Notes: a model not told the origin generated them from the sequence alone. 42,150 bases of DNA from SAR86 cluster bacterium (GCA_023703655.1 CP097973.1:234663-276812); one strand, 5' to 3'. Positions 7,509 to 16,630 are shown, counted from the first letter of the stretch. A program made the numbers and translations.

Positions 7509-8371
7509 AATTTGCAATACCGTTATCTATTCTTCCAACAAACGAATTGCTAGAAATCACTCTTCAAGCTGAAAAGTGTGGTTTTGACTCAGTGGCTACA
7601 TCTGATCATCTCATTCATCCAAAGAATTTTTCAGTACCATATCCGTATACTGAAGATGGCAAGGTAAGATGGGAAGAGGGTACAGATTGGCCTGATCCCA
7701 TAAATTTGTTTTCTTATTTAGCTGGTGCAACGAAAAAAATAAATTTTTATACAAGTGTTTATATTTTACCTGCAAGAAATCCTTTACGTGCTGCAAAAGA
7801 GATTTCCACATTAGCAAACTTTTCAAATGGTAGATTCTCATTAGGAATTGGAATGGGATGGATGCCGGAAGAATTTCAAGTGGGAGAGCAAGCTTTTCGT
7901 ATGAGGGGTAAACGTGCAGATGAAATGATCGAAGTCATGAAAAAATTATGGTCAGGTGATATGCATTCATTTGATGGTGAATTTTATAACTATGAACCTC
8001 TTGAAATGTTACCGAAACCAAATCATAAAATTCCAATATTGGTTGGTGGATTCTCTAAACCCGCTATTAGGAGAGCAGCTCAGCATGATGGATGGGTGTC
8101 AGATCTTCATAGTTTAGAGGAACTCAAAGCTTTGATAAAAAAAATTAAACAAGAAAGACAAGAAAAAAATAGGACTGGCGAATATAAAATAATTGCATTT
8201 AGTTGTTGGGATGCCTTCAGCGCAGATGGGTTTAAAAAAATGCAAGAGCTTGGAGTAACCACCATAACTACTTATCCGTGGATGCTTTATGGCGTGATGA
8301 ATGAAGCACCTTTGCAAGAAAAGCTTGATGGACTCAAAAGATTTTCAGACGAAATCATAAATAAATTTTAG
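7505..8371 (+). CDS. Luciferase-like monooxygenase family (LLM class) flavin-dependent oxidoreductase
   Basis: A 288-residue bacterial-luciferase-fold TIM barrel. Recognisable segments are the N-terminal AIPLSILPTNELLEITLQAE, the cofactor region SDHLIHP, the TSVYILPARNPLRAAKE strand, and GRFSLGIGMGWMPEEF, which is typical of this superfamily. It resembles the subgroup often annotated as F420-dependent, but nothing here shows F420 synthesis, so FMN may be the cofactor. Substrate is unknown. The ATG at 7505 overlaps the HupE-family stop as ATGA, so I prefer it to the upstream in-frame start at 7481. Why it is coupled to the isomerase/HupE pair is unclear. Confidence 0.85.
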   Translation: MKFAIPLSILPTNELLEITLQAEKCGFDSVATSDHLIHPKNFSVPYPYTEDGKVRWEEGTDWPDPINLFSYLAGATKKINFYTSVYILPARNPLRAAKEISTLANFSNGRFSLGIGMGWMPEEFQVGEQAFRMRGKRADEMIEVMKKLWSGDMHSFDGEFYNYEPLEMLPKPNHKIPILVGGFSKPAIRRAAQHDGWVSDLHSLEELKALIKKIKQERQEKNRTGEYKIIAFSCWDAFSADGFKKMQELGVTTITTYPWMLYGVMNEAPLQEKLDGLKRFSDEIINKF

Positions 8372-8410
8372 TTATATATGCCGTTCTTTTTATTCAATCA
8401 ATGAATATCA

Positions 8411-8416
8411 TATAAT
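8411..8416 (+). promoter_or_regulatory. Putative astA -10 box (predicted leaderless start)
   Basis: A perfect TATAAT is followed by six bases (TTCGAT) and then the astA ATG, so transcription would be expected to start at the A of the start codon. No good -35 hexamer is seen; TTTATT at 8389-8394 with a 16-base spacer is weak. There is no Shine-Dalgarno sequence between the box and the ATG. The same spacing is seen before greA and merC. Confidence 0.45.
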
Positions 8417-8422
8417 TTCGAT

Positions 8423-9466
8423 ATGTATCGTGTGCGTTTAGTTCAACAAAAAGATATTGATAAGATATTCAGGCTCATTAAATCTGGGACAGTCACGATG
8501 ACCACGATGCCAAAAACAAAAATTGATTTAAAAAAAAGGATTAAATGGTCTAATGTTTCTGCAAAAAAAGCTTCAAAAAGTCCTAACCATGATTCTTATT
8601 TGTTTGTGCTGGAAAAGGGTAATCAAATTCATGGCCTATCAGCAATTTATACATCTGTTTCAAAAAAAAAGCCGTCTGTTTATTTCAAGCAACAGAATGA
8701 AAGTTATTATTCTAAAGATTTGAAAATAAAAAATGAATTCCATTCATTGCAACTACATTTTGTAAAAACACCATATACTGAACTTGGAACCCTATACATT
8801 GATCCTAAGCACAGAGGCAAAGGAGGAGGAAAACTCATATCTTTTGCTAGATTTATGTATATGTCAATTTCACCAAAAAGATTCGATAGAAAAGTTTTTG
8901 TTGAAATTAGAGGTCATAAGGATAAAAAAGGAAGCACACCATTTTGGGATCAATTTAGCAGCCATTTCTTCGATCTAAATTTTTTTGATGCCGATAATAT
9001 CTCCTACATTGACAATAATTTCATATCAGAGTTGATACCAAAGTATCCTTTTCCAATAGATTTGATGCCACTAAAGGCACGACAATCAATAGGGAAACCT
9101 CATCAATCGTCATTGCTAGCATATAAGCTATTACGTGATCAATCCTTTGAACCAAACGGATTAGTTGATGTGCTTGATGGTGGCCCCTGCATTTCAGCAC
9201 ACATCAATAACATACCATTTGTGAATACAGCTAAGTCATTCAAGATTGGCGAGATAAAGAAATTTAATAATCCATCAACAAAGGGATCTTTTATTTTTAA
9301 AGATAGCTTAAATGATTTTGTTGCCACAAGAGCAGACATTCTTGAAATAGATAAATTTGAAACATCATCTAAATCCAAGCAAGCTCCTAAGATGGTTAGA
9401 ATATCTCCAACTTGTGCAAGATTATTAGAAGTTAATATTGGCGATTGTATAAAAGTTATTTTATAG
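8423..9466 (+). CDS. astA: Arginine N-succinyltransferase
   Basis: AstA transfers succinyl from succinyl-CoA to the alpha-amino group of arginine, the first step of the AST route that turns arginine into glutamate and ammonia. The 347-residue protein has the characteristic N-terminus (YRVRLVQQKDIDKIFRLIKS), the CoA-binding stretch YIDPKHRGKGGGKLISFARF and the family block VDVLDGGPCISAHI. E. coli AstA (344 residues) aligns along the whole length. It is followed by astB after three bases and preceded by a TATAAT box six bases upstream. The later pathway genes astC, astD and astE are not in the window. Confidence 0.93.
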   Translation: MYRVRLVQQKDIDKIFRLIKSGTVTMTTMPKTKIDLKKRIKWSNVSAKKASKSPNHDSYLFVLEKGNQIHGLSAIYTSVSKKKPSVYFKQQNESYYSKDLKIKNEFHSLQLHFVKTPYTELGTLYIDPKHRGKGGGKLISFARFMYMSISPKRFDRKVFVEIRGHKDKKGSTPFWDQFSSHFFDLNFFDADNISYIDNNFISELIPKYPFPIDLMPLKARQSIGKPHQSSLLAYKLLRDQSFEPNGLVDVLDGGPCISAHINNIPFVNTAKSFKIGEIKKFNNPSTKGSFIFKDSLNDFVATRADILEIDKFETSSKSKQAPKMVRISPTCARLLEVNIGDCIKVIL

Positions 9467-9469
9467 ATC

Positions 9470-10792
9470 ATGTTTACAAATGCGGAAATTAATTTTGATG
9501 GACTTATAGGGCCTAGCCATAATTATGGCGGCCTATCTTTAGGGAATAATGCCTCTCAAGATAATTCGAAGCAGGTGTCTTCGCCTAAAGATGCCGCATT
9601 ACAGGGATTAAGAAAAATGAAACTCTTGATGGAGGAGAGCATACCTCAAGGTATTTTTTTACCTCATGAAAGACCTCATCTCAAGGGCTTCAATAAACTA
9701 GGATTTACTGGAAATATTGAAAAAGTGTTAAATGACGCATATGCCGTAAATCCTAATTTAGTATCTTGTTTTTACTCTGCATCATCAATGTGGGCCGCTA
9801 ACGCTGCAACATTTTCACCAAGTATGGATAATATTGATAATGCAATTCATATCACTGTAGCAAATTTAAACTCAATGATGCACCGGTCCATTGAACCAAA
9901 ATTTACTTACAAGATGTTAAAACGTATTCTTAACAAAAAAGTCAATATTAATAAATCACTCCTGAATCTTCCCAATATTGGAGATGAAGGTGCAGCGAAT
10001 CATATCAGGATTGCAGAAAGACACAATGCGCCTGGTTATCAAATTTTTGTCTACTCATCTGAAAATATTAGTCATGCGAAAACTATTGAAAGACAATCTT
10101 TAATTGGTTCAAAATTAATTGCAAAAAAGAATTGCGTTGAGGACCAAAGAGTATTTTATTTGCAGCAAAGCAACAAGGCAATACGATATGGCAGCTTTCA
10201 TAATGATATTGTTTCTACAGCAAATGAAAATATTTTTATATATCATGAGGAGGCATTTGAAAGCACTCAAGAATTAAAAGTGATATTGGCTAGGTTAAAA
10301 AAGCTAGTTCCAAATTTTAAACCAATTAAAATATTAAACTCTGAGATTGATTTGCAGACAATTGTAAGCTCATATCTATTAAATTCTCAATTAATATCAT
10401 TACCATCTGGTGGGATGATGTTTTTGCTTCCTAGTGAAGTTAAACAATATCCAAATTGTATGCAGTGGCTTGAGAAAATTTCTGCAGAAGAAGAAATTAA
10501 AAAGATTAAATTTATTGATGTTAAACAAAGTATGCGCAATGGAGGTGGCCCAGCATGCTTAAGACTAAGAATGATCTTTAATGAAAATGAAATCAGCTCA
10601 GTTAACAAAAATTTTTTATTAGATGACAATAAAATAGATCTTCTAACCAACCTAATTGAAAACAAATACAGAGATCGACTGCAGCCAGATGATCTTCTTG
10701 ATCCGAATTTAGCGGATGAGAGCCTTGAAATTTTAGATGCTTTAACAAAAATATTTAAAACTGGATCAATATATAATTTTCAAAAAATCTAA
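9470..10792 (+). CDS. astB: N-succinylarginine dihydrolase
   Basis: AstB hydrolyses N2-succinylarginine to N2-succinylornithine, carbon dioxide and two ammonia, releasing nitrogen early in the AST pathway. The 440 residues match the family: INFDGLIGPSHNYGGLSLGN at the N-terminus, the catalytic Glu in NIGDEGAANHIR, the catalytic His in SFHNDIVSTANEN, and the nucleophilic Cys in NGGGPACLRLRM. It follows astA after three bases and is surely co-transcribed with it. Its end lies five bases from the end of the convergent valS, leaving no space for a terminator between them. Confidence 0.95.
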   Translation: MFTNAEINFDGLIGPSHNYGGLSLGNNASQDNSKQVSSPKDAALQGLRKMKLLMEESIPQGIFLPHERPHLKGFNKLGFTGNIEKVLNDAYAVNPNLVSCFYSASSMWAANAATFSPSMDNIDNAIHITVANLNSMMHRSIEPKFTYKMLKRILNKKVNINKSLLNLPNIGDEGAANHIRIAERHNAPGYQIFVYSSENISHAKTIERQSLIGSKLIAKKNCVEDQRVFYLQQSNKAIRYGSFHNDIVSTANENIFIYHEEAFESTQELKVILARLKKLVPNFKPIKILNSEIDLQTIVSSYLLNSQLISLPSGGMMFLLPSEVKQYPNCMQWLEKISAEEEIKKIKFIDVKQSMRNGGGPACLRLRMIFNENEISSVNKNFLLDDNKIDLLTNLIENKYRDRLQPDDLLDPNLADESLEILDALTKIFKTGSIYNFQKI

Positions 10793-10797
10793 TTAAA

Positions 10798-13023
10798 TCA
10801 ACGTTCGATTATTGGAGCATTAAAAAATATTGTGTGTAATTCTTCAGTAATAAATGGCGCAAATGGATGAATAAATACCAGGATTTCCTTGTAAATTGGT
10901 AACAAATTCTTTGTTTCATTTAAATCTTTGCATGCCTCAAGATATTCATCACAAAATTTAGACCAAAAAAATTCATAAACTTCATTCATTGCTAGATCAA
11001 GCCTAAATTCTTCAATATTTCTCTCTACTCTTTGTTTGCACTTATTAAAGTCATTGAGAATTTTGTTATCTGCATTATTTTTTGGTTCAAATTTTTCATT
11101 ATGGTTTTCAAAGTTTTGTATAAACCTTCCTGCATTCCAAATTTTAGTGCAAAAGTTTCGATAACCCTTTAACCTACCCATTTCAAAGCTAATTTCCTTT
11201 GCATGAGTTGCCAAAGAGAAAAACATCATTCGAAGTGCATCTGAACCATATGAATCAATACCATTCGGAAATTGCTTTCTTGTGCGTTTTTCAATTTTTT
11301 CTGCAAGTCCATCTTGCATGAGATTTGATGTTCTTTTTTTTACAAGATCTTCTAATGAGATTCCATAAATCAGGTCAAGCGGATCAATAATATTTCCTTT
11401 AGATTTTGACATTTTTTGACCATTTTCATCTCTAATCAAGCCTGTGACATAAACATCTTTAAAAGGTATTTGATTGGTAAATTCAATACTCATCATCATC
11501 ATTCTAGCAACCCAGAAAAAAATAATATCAAAACCAGTTACTAATAAATCAGTTGGAAAAAAATTTTTTAAATCCTGATTATCTTTTGGCCACCCTAATG
11601 ATGCAAATGGCCAAAGACTTGAAGAAAACCAAGTATCTAACACATCATCATCTTGTTTTAGAACTTTACTGCCCAAGTTATATTTTTTTCTTACTAACTC
11701 TTCAGTTTCTGCTACATAACAATTATTTTCATCATCATACCAAGCTGGAATCCTATGTCCCCACCAAATTTGCCTACTTATACACCAGTCTTCAATATTG
11801 TTCATCCAATTAAAGTATGTTTTTACCCAATTATTTGGATGGAAACGAATTATTTTTTTTTCAACCATCTCATTTGCTTTTTTTGCCATTTCATCAGTCC
11901 TTACGTACCATTGAAAACTTAACCTTGGCTCTATTACAACATTTGATCTTTCTCCCCTTGGAACACTAATTTGATGAGTTTCTTCTTTAACTAGAAGATC
12001 CATTTTTTCTAGTTCTGATAAAACTTCTTTGCGGGCTTTAAATCTATCTAGATTTTTGAAAGGGTCGGGTACAGAATCATTTGTATATGCAAATCGATCG
12101 AAGATATTAACTGGCTTAAAGTCAGATTGATTTTTTGATGATTTTACAACCTCGCCATCTAGATATAAATTATATTTCTTTCCAATTTCATAATCATTAA
12201 AATCATGTCCAGGCGTAATCTTCAGACAGCCTGTACCAAATTCCATATCAACATATTCATCTCCAATAATTGGAATAATTCTATTAGAGAATGGCAGGAC
12301 AATATTTTTTCCTATAAACGAAAGATATCTTTTATCATTTGGGTTAATGGCCACGGCCATATCTCCGAACATAGTCTCTGGTCTTGTTGTAGCAATTACT
12401 AAAAAATTAGAGATATCATTTTCTAGTGGGTATTTTATATGCCAAATTTTACCTTCTTTTTCTTGCCTTTTAACTTCAAGATCAGATACTGCAGTTTGTA
12501 AGGATGGATCCCAATTAACAAGTCTGTATCCGCGATAAATTTTGTCTTTATTAAATAAATCAACAAATGCTTTTGTGACTGCCTTTGAAAATTTTTCATC
12601 AAGTGTAAATCGATATTTATCCCAATTCACTGAACAGCCTAGTCTTTTAATCTGATTTGTAATTTGTTTCTCAGAAAAATCTTTCCATTCCCAAACTTGT
12701 TCAAGAAACTTTTCTCTACCAAGATCTTCTTTTTTGATTCCATCTGTAACTAGATTATTTTCAACAACAAGTTGTGTAGCTATACCTGCATGATCAGTCC
12801 CAATTTGCCAGTATGATTTCACAGATCTCATATGATTATATCTTGTATAGAAATCCATAATTGCGTATTGAAAACTATGTCCCATATGCAATGTTCCAGT
12901 GACGTTTGGAGGGGGTATTACTTGTGAAAATTTACTATCAGATTTTATATTTGGTAATGGATTATCCTTCCAAATGTTAGCCCATTTTTCTTCGATATCT
13001 AATGGTGAATACCGCTTATCCAT
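10798..13023 (-). CDS. valS: Valyl-tRNA synthetase lacking the C-terminal coiled-coil
   Basis: Charges tRNA-Val. The class I signatures are intact: HMGH at residues 46-49 in PPNVTGTLHMGHSF, and KMSKS at 537-541. The editing domain is present between them (ATTRPETMFGD near 211-221, GTGCLKITPGHDFNDYE near 263-279). The anticodon-binding domain runs to the end with HPFAPFITEEL. The protein then stops at residue 741, where E. coli ValRS (951 residues) continues for roughly 190 more, including the C-terminal coiled coil that contacts tRNA. The bases beyond the stop belong to the end of astB, so no remnant is left. It lies 14 bases after pepA, with holC absent between them. Confidence 0.95.
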   Translation of the reverse strand: MDKRYSPLDIEEKWANIWKDNPLPNIKSDSKFSQVIPPPNVTGTLHMGHSFQYAIMDFYTRYNHMRSVKSYWQIGTDHAGIATQLVVENNLVTDGIKKEDLGREKFLEQVWEWKDFSEKQITNQIKRLGCSVNWDKYRFTLDEKFSKAVTKAFVDLFNKDKIYRGYRLVNWDPSLQTAVSDLEVKRQEKEGKIWHIKYPLENDISNFLVIATTRPETMFGDMAVAINPNDKRYLSFIGKNIVLPFSNRIIPIIGDEYVDMEFGTGCLKITPGHDFNDYEIGKKYNLYLDGEVVKSSKNQSDFKPVNIFDRFAYTNDSVPDPFKNLDRFKARKEVLSELEKMDLLVKEETHQISVPRGERSNVVIEPRLSFQWYVRTDEMAKKANEMVEKKIIRFHPNNWVKTYFNWMNNIEDWCISRQIWWGHRIPAWYDDENNCYVAETEELVRKKYNLGSKVLKQDDDVLDTWFSSSLWPFASLGWPKDNQDLKNFFPTDLLVTGFDIIFFWVARMMMMSIEFTNQIPFKDVYVTGLIRDENGQKMSKSKGNIIDPLDLIYGISLEDLVKKRTSNLMQDGLAEKIEKRTRKQFPNGIDSYGSDALRMMFFSLATHAKEISFEMGRLKGYRNFCTKIWNAGRFIQNFENHNEKFEPKNNADNKILNDFNKCKQRVERNIEEFRLDLAMNEVYEFFWSKFCDEYLEACKDLNETKNLLPIYKEILVFIHPFAPFITEELHTIFFNAPIIER

Positions 13024-13037
13024 AGCAAGAAGGAGAG

Positions 13038-14570
13038 TTACTTAGAATTAAATATAAATTCACATAAAAGTGGTACTGGTCTACCTGTGCCACCTTTTTG
13101 GGGCCCAGTAATCCACGCAGTGCCAGCAATATCTAAATGCGCCCACTCATAATCTTCCGTAAATCTTGAGAGAAAGCACGCTGCAGTAATCGTTCCTGCA
13201 CCACCATCACCTATATTTGCAAGATCTGCAAAGTTAGATTTTGTACATGATTGATATTCATCCCAAAGTGGTAATTGCCAAGCTTTATCAAAGACGTTTT
13301 GTCCAGATTCAAGAATTTTATCAGCTAACCTTTGATTATTAGACATGAGACCGGATCCGTGTTTTCCAAGAGCTACTACGCATGCACCAGTTAAAGTAGC
13401 AATATCTATTACGCATTTTGGATTATATCTTTTAACGTATGTCAGAGCATCACATAAAACTAGTCTGCCTTCAGCATCTGTATTGAGAATTTCAATAGTT
13501 TGTCCTGACATTGATGTGACAACATCTCCGGGTTTTGTTGCTTTGCCAGATGGCATATTCTCTGCGCAAGCCATAACACCTATGACATTTACTTTTGATT
13601 TAAGTCTTGCAAGGACTTGCATTACACCAAACACAGATGCAGCTCCACCCATATCCCATTTCATTTCATCCATAGCTCTACTTGGTTTTAATGATATTCC
13701 CCCAGTATCAAATGTAATACCTTTCCCTACCAGTACAATAGGTTTGTTTGATCTTGAAGCACCTTTGTATTCTATGACCATCATTCGAGGGGGTTCAATG
13801 CTACCGCGTGCTACAGATAAATAAGAACCCATTTTTAACTTTTCAAGGTCTTTTTCATTAAGAGATTTAATCTTGAGTTTTGGGAAGTATTTTTTTAACT
13901 GCTTAACTTTTGATTCAATTTTTCTAGGTGTGCAATGATTAGCTGGCAGATCTCCTAAAAACTTAGTTGCATTCATACCCTCACCAATCGCATGACCGGT
14001 CTTAATATCTTGTAAAAGTTTTTTAGAAACAGTAATACTCTTTTTGAAACTTATAAAGTTTACTTTTCGTAAGCTTTTCTTTTTAACTGTCTTATTTTTT
14101 GTCTGATGAAATGTATATGAGCTCACTTCAAGAGTTCTTGATCCAATTTCTAACAGGTTTTTATGTTTGTTATCAAGCATATCATCGTTTATAGCAATAG
14201 AAATCTCAACAAACTTTTTATATTGTTCTGTCTTTGAAGATATTTTTTTGAAAAATGTAATCCAAGCATTTAAATCTTTTTTTACATCAGGTTGTTTAAT
14301 AAGAACTAAATTTTTTACCTTTAAGTACGGTATTTCAATAAAAAATTCTGATCCATTTGATGAATTGATAGATTTAATTGCATTCTTAATCATTCTGACT
14401 ATCAAACTACCTGATGGTTTCTTTTCAAGAGTCTGAATTATTGATTGGATAAGAGGATCTCTATTTGAGTTTTTAGATACTCCAACAAAAAGTAGAGAAG
14501 AAGCAAAGCCCTTTAAACTATTTTGATCAAGATTTTTGTAGTTAATGTTTGATAATACTTTATATGTCAT
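13038..14570 (-). CDS. pepA: Leucyl aminopeptidase (M17 family)
   Basis: A 510-residue cytoplasmic metallo-aminopeptidase that removes N-terminal residues from peptides; in E. coli PepA also binds DNA at the carAB promoter and at Xer recombination sites. The N-terminal half is the variable M17 domain. The catalytic half contains [17 protein letters not shown] with the metal-binding Lys and Asp, and the signature [14 protein letters not shown]. The start has a GGAGAA ribosome-binding site seven bases upstream. The gene diverges from lptF across 60 bases, the conserved gammaproteobacterial layout, and is followed directly by valS. Confidence 0.96.
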   Translation of the reverse strand: MTYKVLSNINYKNLDQNSLKGFASSLLFVGVSKNSNRDPLIQSIIQTLEKKPSGSLIVRMIKNAIKSINSSNGSEFFIEIPYLKVKNLVLIKQPDVKKDLNAWITFFKKISSKTEQYKKFVEISIAINDDMLDNKHKNLLEIGSRTLEVSSYTFHQTKNKTVKKKSLRKVNFISFKKSITVSKKLLQDIKTGHAIGEGMNATKFLGDLPANHCTPRKIESKVKQLKKYFPKLKIKSLNEKDLEKLKMGSYLSVARGSIEPPRMMVIEYKGASRSNKPIVLVGKGITFDTGGISLKPSRAMDEMKWDMGGAASVFGVMQVLARLKSKVNVIGVMACAENMPSGKATKPGDVVTSMSGQTIEILNTDAEGRLVLCDALTYVKRYNPKCVIDIATLTGACVVALGKHGSGLMSNNQRLADKILESGQNVFDKAWQLPLWDEYQSCTKSNFADLANIGDGGAGTITAACFLSRFTEDYEWAHLDIAGTAWITGPQKGGTGRPVPLLCEFIFNSK

Positions 14571-14582
14571 TCAGTTTCTCCG

Positions 14583-14612
14583 TTTATACTAGATACAAAA
14601 TGTTATTGTAAA
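14583..14612 (-). promoter_or_regulatory. Putative pepA promoter
   Basis: On the minus strand, TTTACA (14607-14612) and TATAAA (14583-14588) are separated by 18 bases. The -10 box ends 12 bases before the pepA ATG, so the RNA would begin within or just before the GGAGAA ribosome-binding site. This close placement weakens the call; the hexamers are nevertheless the best pair in the 60-base pepA-lptF gap. Confidence 0.3.
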
Positions 14613-14630
14613 CGAACATTCCTTACAGAT

Positions 14631-15758
14631 ATGCAAACAAGTGCCATTATTTCAAAACATTTCAACATTAGAGTTTTTCAGACATTTCTAGTTACACTTT
14701 TTACATTGTTTGGGATTTTAATGATTTCAAGACTGACTGGTTACTTTGAGAAAGCATCTAGGGGTGAATTGGAATTAAGTAACATTTTCTTTGTTGTTTT
14801 ATTAAGACTGCCAGATTTCCTCTCTTTTCTTATACCATTCTCGATTTTTGTAAGTTTAATAATTGTTATTTCAAGAAAATTTCAAAATAATGAAATTTAC
14901 GCTGTGTATAATTTAGGAGTATCTCCAATAAGACACGCATTATTTCTGTGGAAACAAATTATCTTAGTTATTCTGATTGTTGGATTATTGAGCATATTCA
15001 TTGGCCCATATGCAAAGAGCATCTCTGAAACCTACTTCAATGATCAAACTACAAAAGATTATTTTGGAGCATTTGAACCCAATAAGATAAACAAGATCCC
15101 AAATAGCAATAGTTTTATCTTCTTTGATGAGGGAGCTGATAATATTTTTAAAGATGTTATATTTATTAATGATGATGAAAGTGCACTCACAATAATTGAA
15201 TCAAGATTATTAGAGTATAAATATTTAGATAATAAAATAGATTTAAGCTTTAAAAATGGAAAATTTTTTCCAAATTTAAATACATCCTCTATAGTATCAA
15301 TTAATTTTCAGAACTTTGATCATTCAGTCAGCGTTGTCACTTCCACTCCCGCAAGATTCACATTTAAGAAGGTTTTTGATTTAGATGGCGGCATCACTTT
15401 TATTGATATGCAGTGGCGTATATCGTTTGTAATTATGACAATTATATTAATATTTTTAGGATTCAATCTTGGTAAAGTAAAAGCCAGATCATCAAGCTCA
15501 TCAAATATTCTTTCAGGATTATTTATATATATTTCTTATTTGGCATCCTTAATTTTATATAGAGATTCATATGCAGGAATTAATCCATTCTTTTATATTG
15601 GATTGTGGCCAATTCATTTAATCTTTTTAACTTTTACACTTAGTCTTATATTTAAAGATTTTAGAAATTCCTTATTTCAAAAGATTCATTCAAAGAATTT
15701 ATTAGCTTTGTTGGTATTCATGATGATTGTTATTTTTATGTGGATTTTCTTAGAATGA
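14631..15758 (+). CDS. lptF: LPS export ABC transporter permease LptF
   Basis: LptF with LptG forms the membrane part of the LptB2FG transporter, which extracts lipopolysaccharide from the inner membrane and passes it to LptC/LptA. The 375 residues show three N-terminal membrane helices, including the FLSFLIPFSIFVSLIIVISR segment, a periplasmic jellyroll-like region (about 135-245) containing KNGKFFPNL, and three C-terminal helices. It is divergent from pepA, as in E. coli. Its TGA stop overlaps the lptG ATG. No strong ribosome-binding site precedes the ATG. Confidence 0.92.
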   Translation: MQTSAIISKHFNIRVFQTFLVTLFTLFGILMISRLTGYFEKASRGELELSNIFFVVLLRLPDFLSFLIPFSIFVSLIIVISRKFQNNEIYAVYNLGVSPIRHALFLWKQIILVILIVGLLSIFIGPYAKSISETYFNDQTTKDYFGAFEPNKINKIPNSNSFIFFDEGADNIFKDVIFINDDESALTIIESRLLEYKYLDNKIDLSFKNGKFFPNLNTSSIVSINFQNFDHSVSVVTSTPARFTFKKVFDLDGGITFIDMQWRISFVIMTIILIFLGFNLGKVKARSSSSSNILSGLFIYISYLASLILYRDSYAGINPFFYIGLWPIHLIFLTFTLSLIFKDFRNSLFQKIHSKNLLALLVFMMIVIFMWIFLE

Positions 15759-16630
15759 ATTACATTTTTTACAAACACTTATTTTTTAGATCCTTATTAA
15801 CTGCAATTATAGTTGTTATATTTCTTTTTTCATTTGATTTATTTATATCTCTAGCAACAAATTCTGATATGTTTAATGAAAATTTTTCAAAGATTTTGAC
15901 GGATCAGTTATATTCAAGCTTTAGGAATGTACTTCAATATTTTGAGATCTTAATGCTCATTGCTGTTCTATTAAGTTTGGCTAGATTTCGTGAATCTGGC
16001 AATCTTAACTTTCTACAATCCCTCAGTATGTCACCATTTGAAATATTACTATTATCCAGCTTAGGACCAATCCTGCTTTCACTGTTATTTATGTATGCTG
16101 GACAAAAAAGTAATTTGCTGAATGAATTATCGTCAAAGAATGATTACTTCCTAGTCTCAGATAAAGCAATTTTTCATCATCAACCTGAAGAACAAAAAAT
16201 ATTTAAGCTTTCAGAAGATAATGCATTAGAAGTCATATATAGCAGAGCGAATGAAGAAGATGTTTTCAACATTCTATATGAAAGTGCAGGCTTAAAAGAT
16301 ACCAAATCGGTTATAGAAAGCATTTCTAATAATAATTTTGTGTTGTCAAAAGAAAGTAAAAATAATTTAAAATTAAAACTCCTTCCATTTACTACTCTTG
16401 GAGTTATTTTTCTTTCCTCTCTATTGGTATTTTCTCAGGCTAGAGTAATTGGTGTTGGGAGAGTAATCTTATACGGTCTATTGATTGGTTTTAGTTACAA
16501 GATAATAAATGATTTAATTCAAGCTATTTTTATGGCATTTTCTAGTCAATCGATATTTCAATATATTATTTTGCCAGTGGTCTTTTTTGTCTTAGGAGTA
16601 TACGGTCTCAAAAAATCTACTAAATTTTAA
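15755..16630 (+). CDS. lptG: LPS export ABC transporter permease LptG (short)
   Basis: The second permease of the LPS transporter. At 291 residues it is shorter than the usual roughly 355. The N-terminal membrane helices (FLFSFDLFISLATNSD; the SLARFRESGNLNFLQSLSMSP coupling region for LptB) and the three C-terminal helices are present. The periplasmic region between them is only about 90 residues, so the shortening is in the jellyroll domain. Start ATG 15755 overlaps the lptF stop as ATGA; an in-frame ATG at 15740 is possible but less likely. The 3' end overlaps the convergent RDD gene by 11 bases. Confidence 0.9.
   Translation: MNYIFYKHLFFRSLLTAIIVVIFLFSFDLFISLATNSDMFNENFSKILTDQLYSSFRNVLQYFEILMLIAVLLSLARFRESGNLNFLQSLSMSPFEILLLSSLGPILLSLLFMYAGQKSNLLNELSSKNDYFLVSDKAIFHHQPEEQKIFKLSEDNALEVIYSRANEEDVFNILYESAGLKDTKSVIESISNNNFVLSKESKNNLKLKLLPFTTLGVIFLSSLLVFSQARVIGVGRVILYGLLIGFSYKIINDLIQAIFMAFSSQSIFQYIILPVVFFVLGVYGLKKSTKF

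Noticed and set aside
10798..13023. valS as a frameshifted pseudogene
   Set aside because: All motifs are intact to the end of the anticodon-binding domain, the stop sits at a domain boundary, and no coiled-coil remnant is visible in the following sequence, so I treat it as a naturally short enzyme.
13345..13824. Open frame of 159 codons on the plus strand inside pepA
   Set aside because: Antisense shadow of a strongly conserved coding region; no recognisable domain and no ribosome-binding site.
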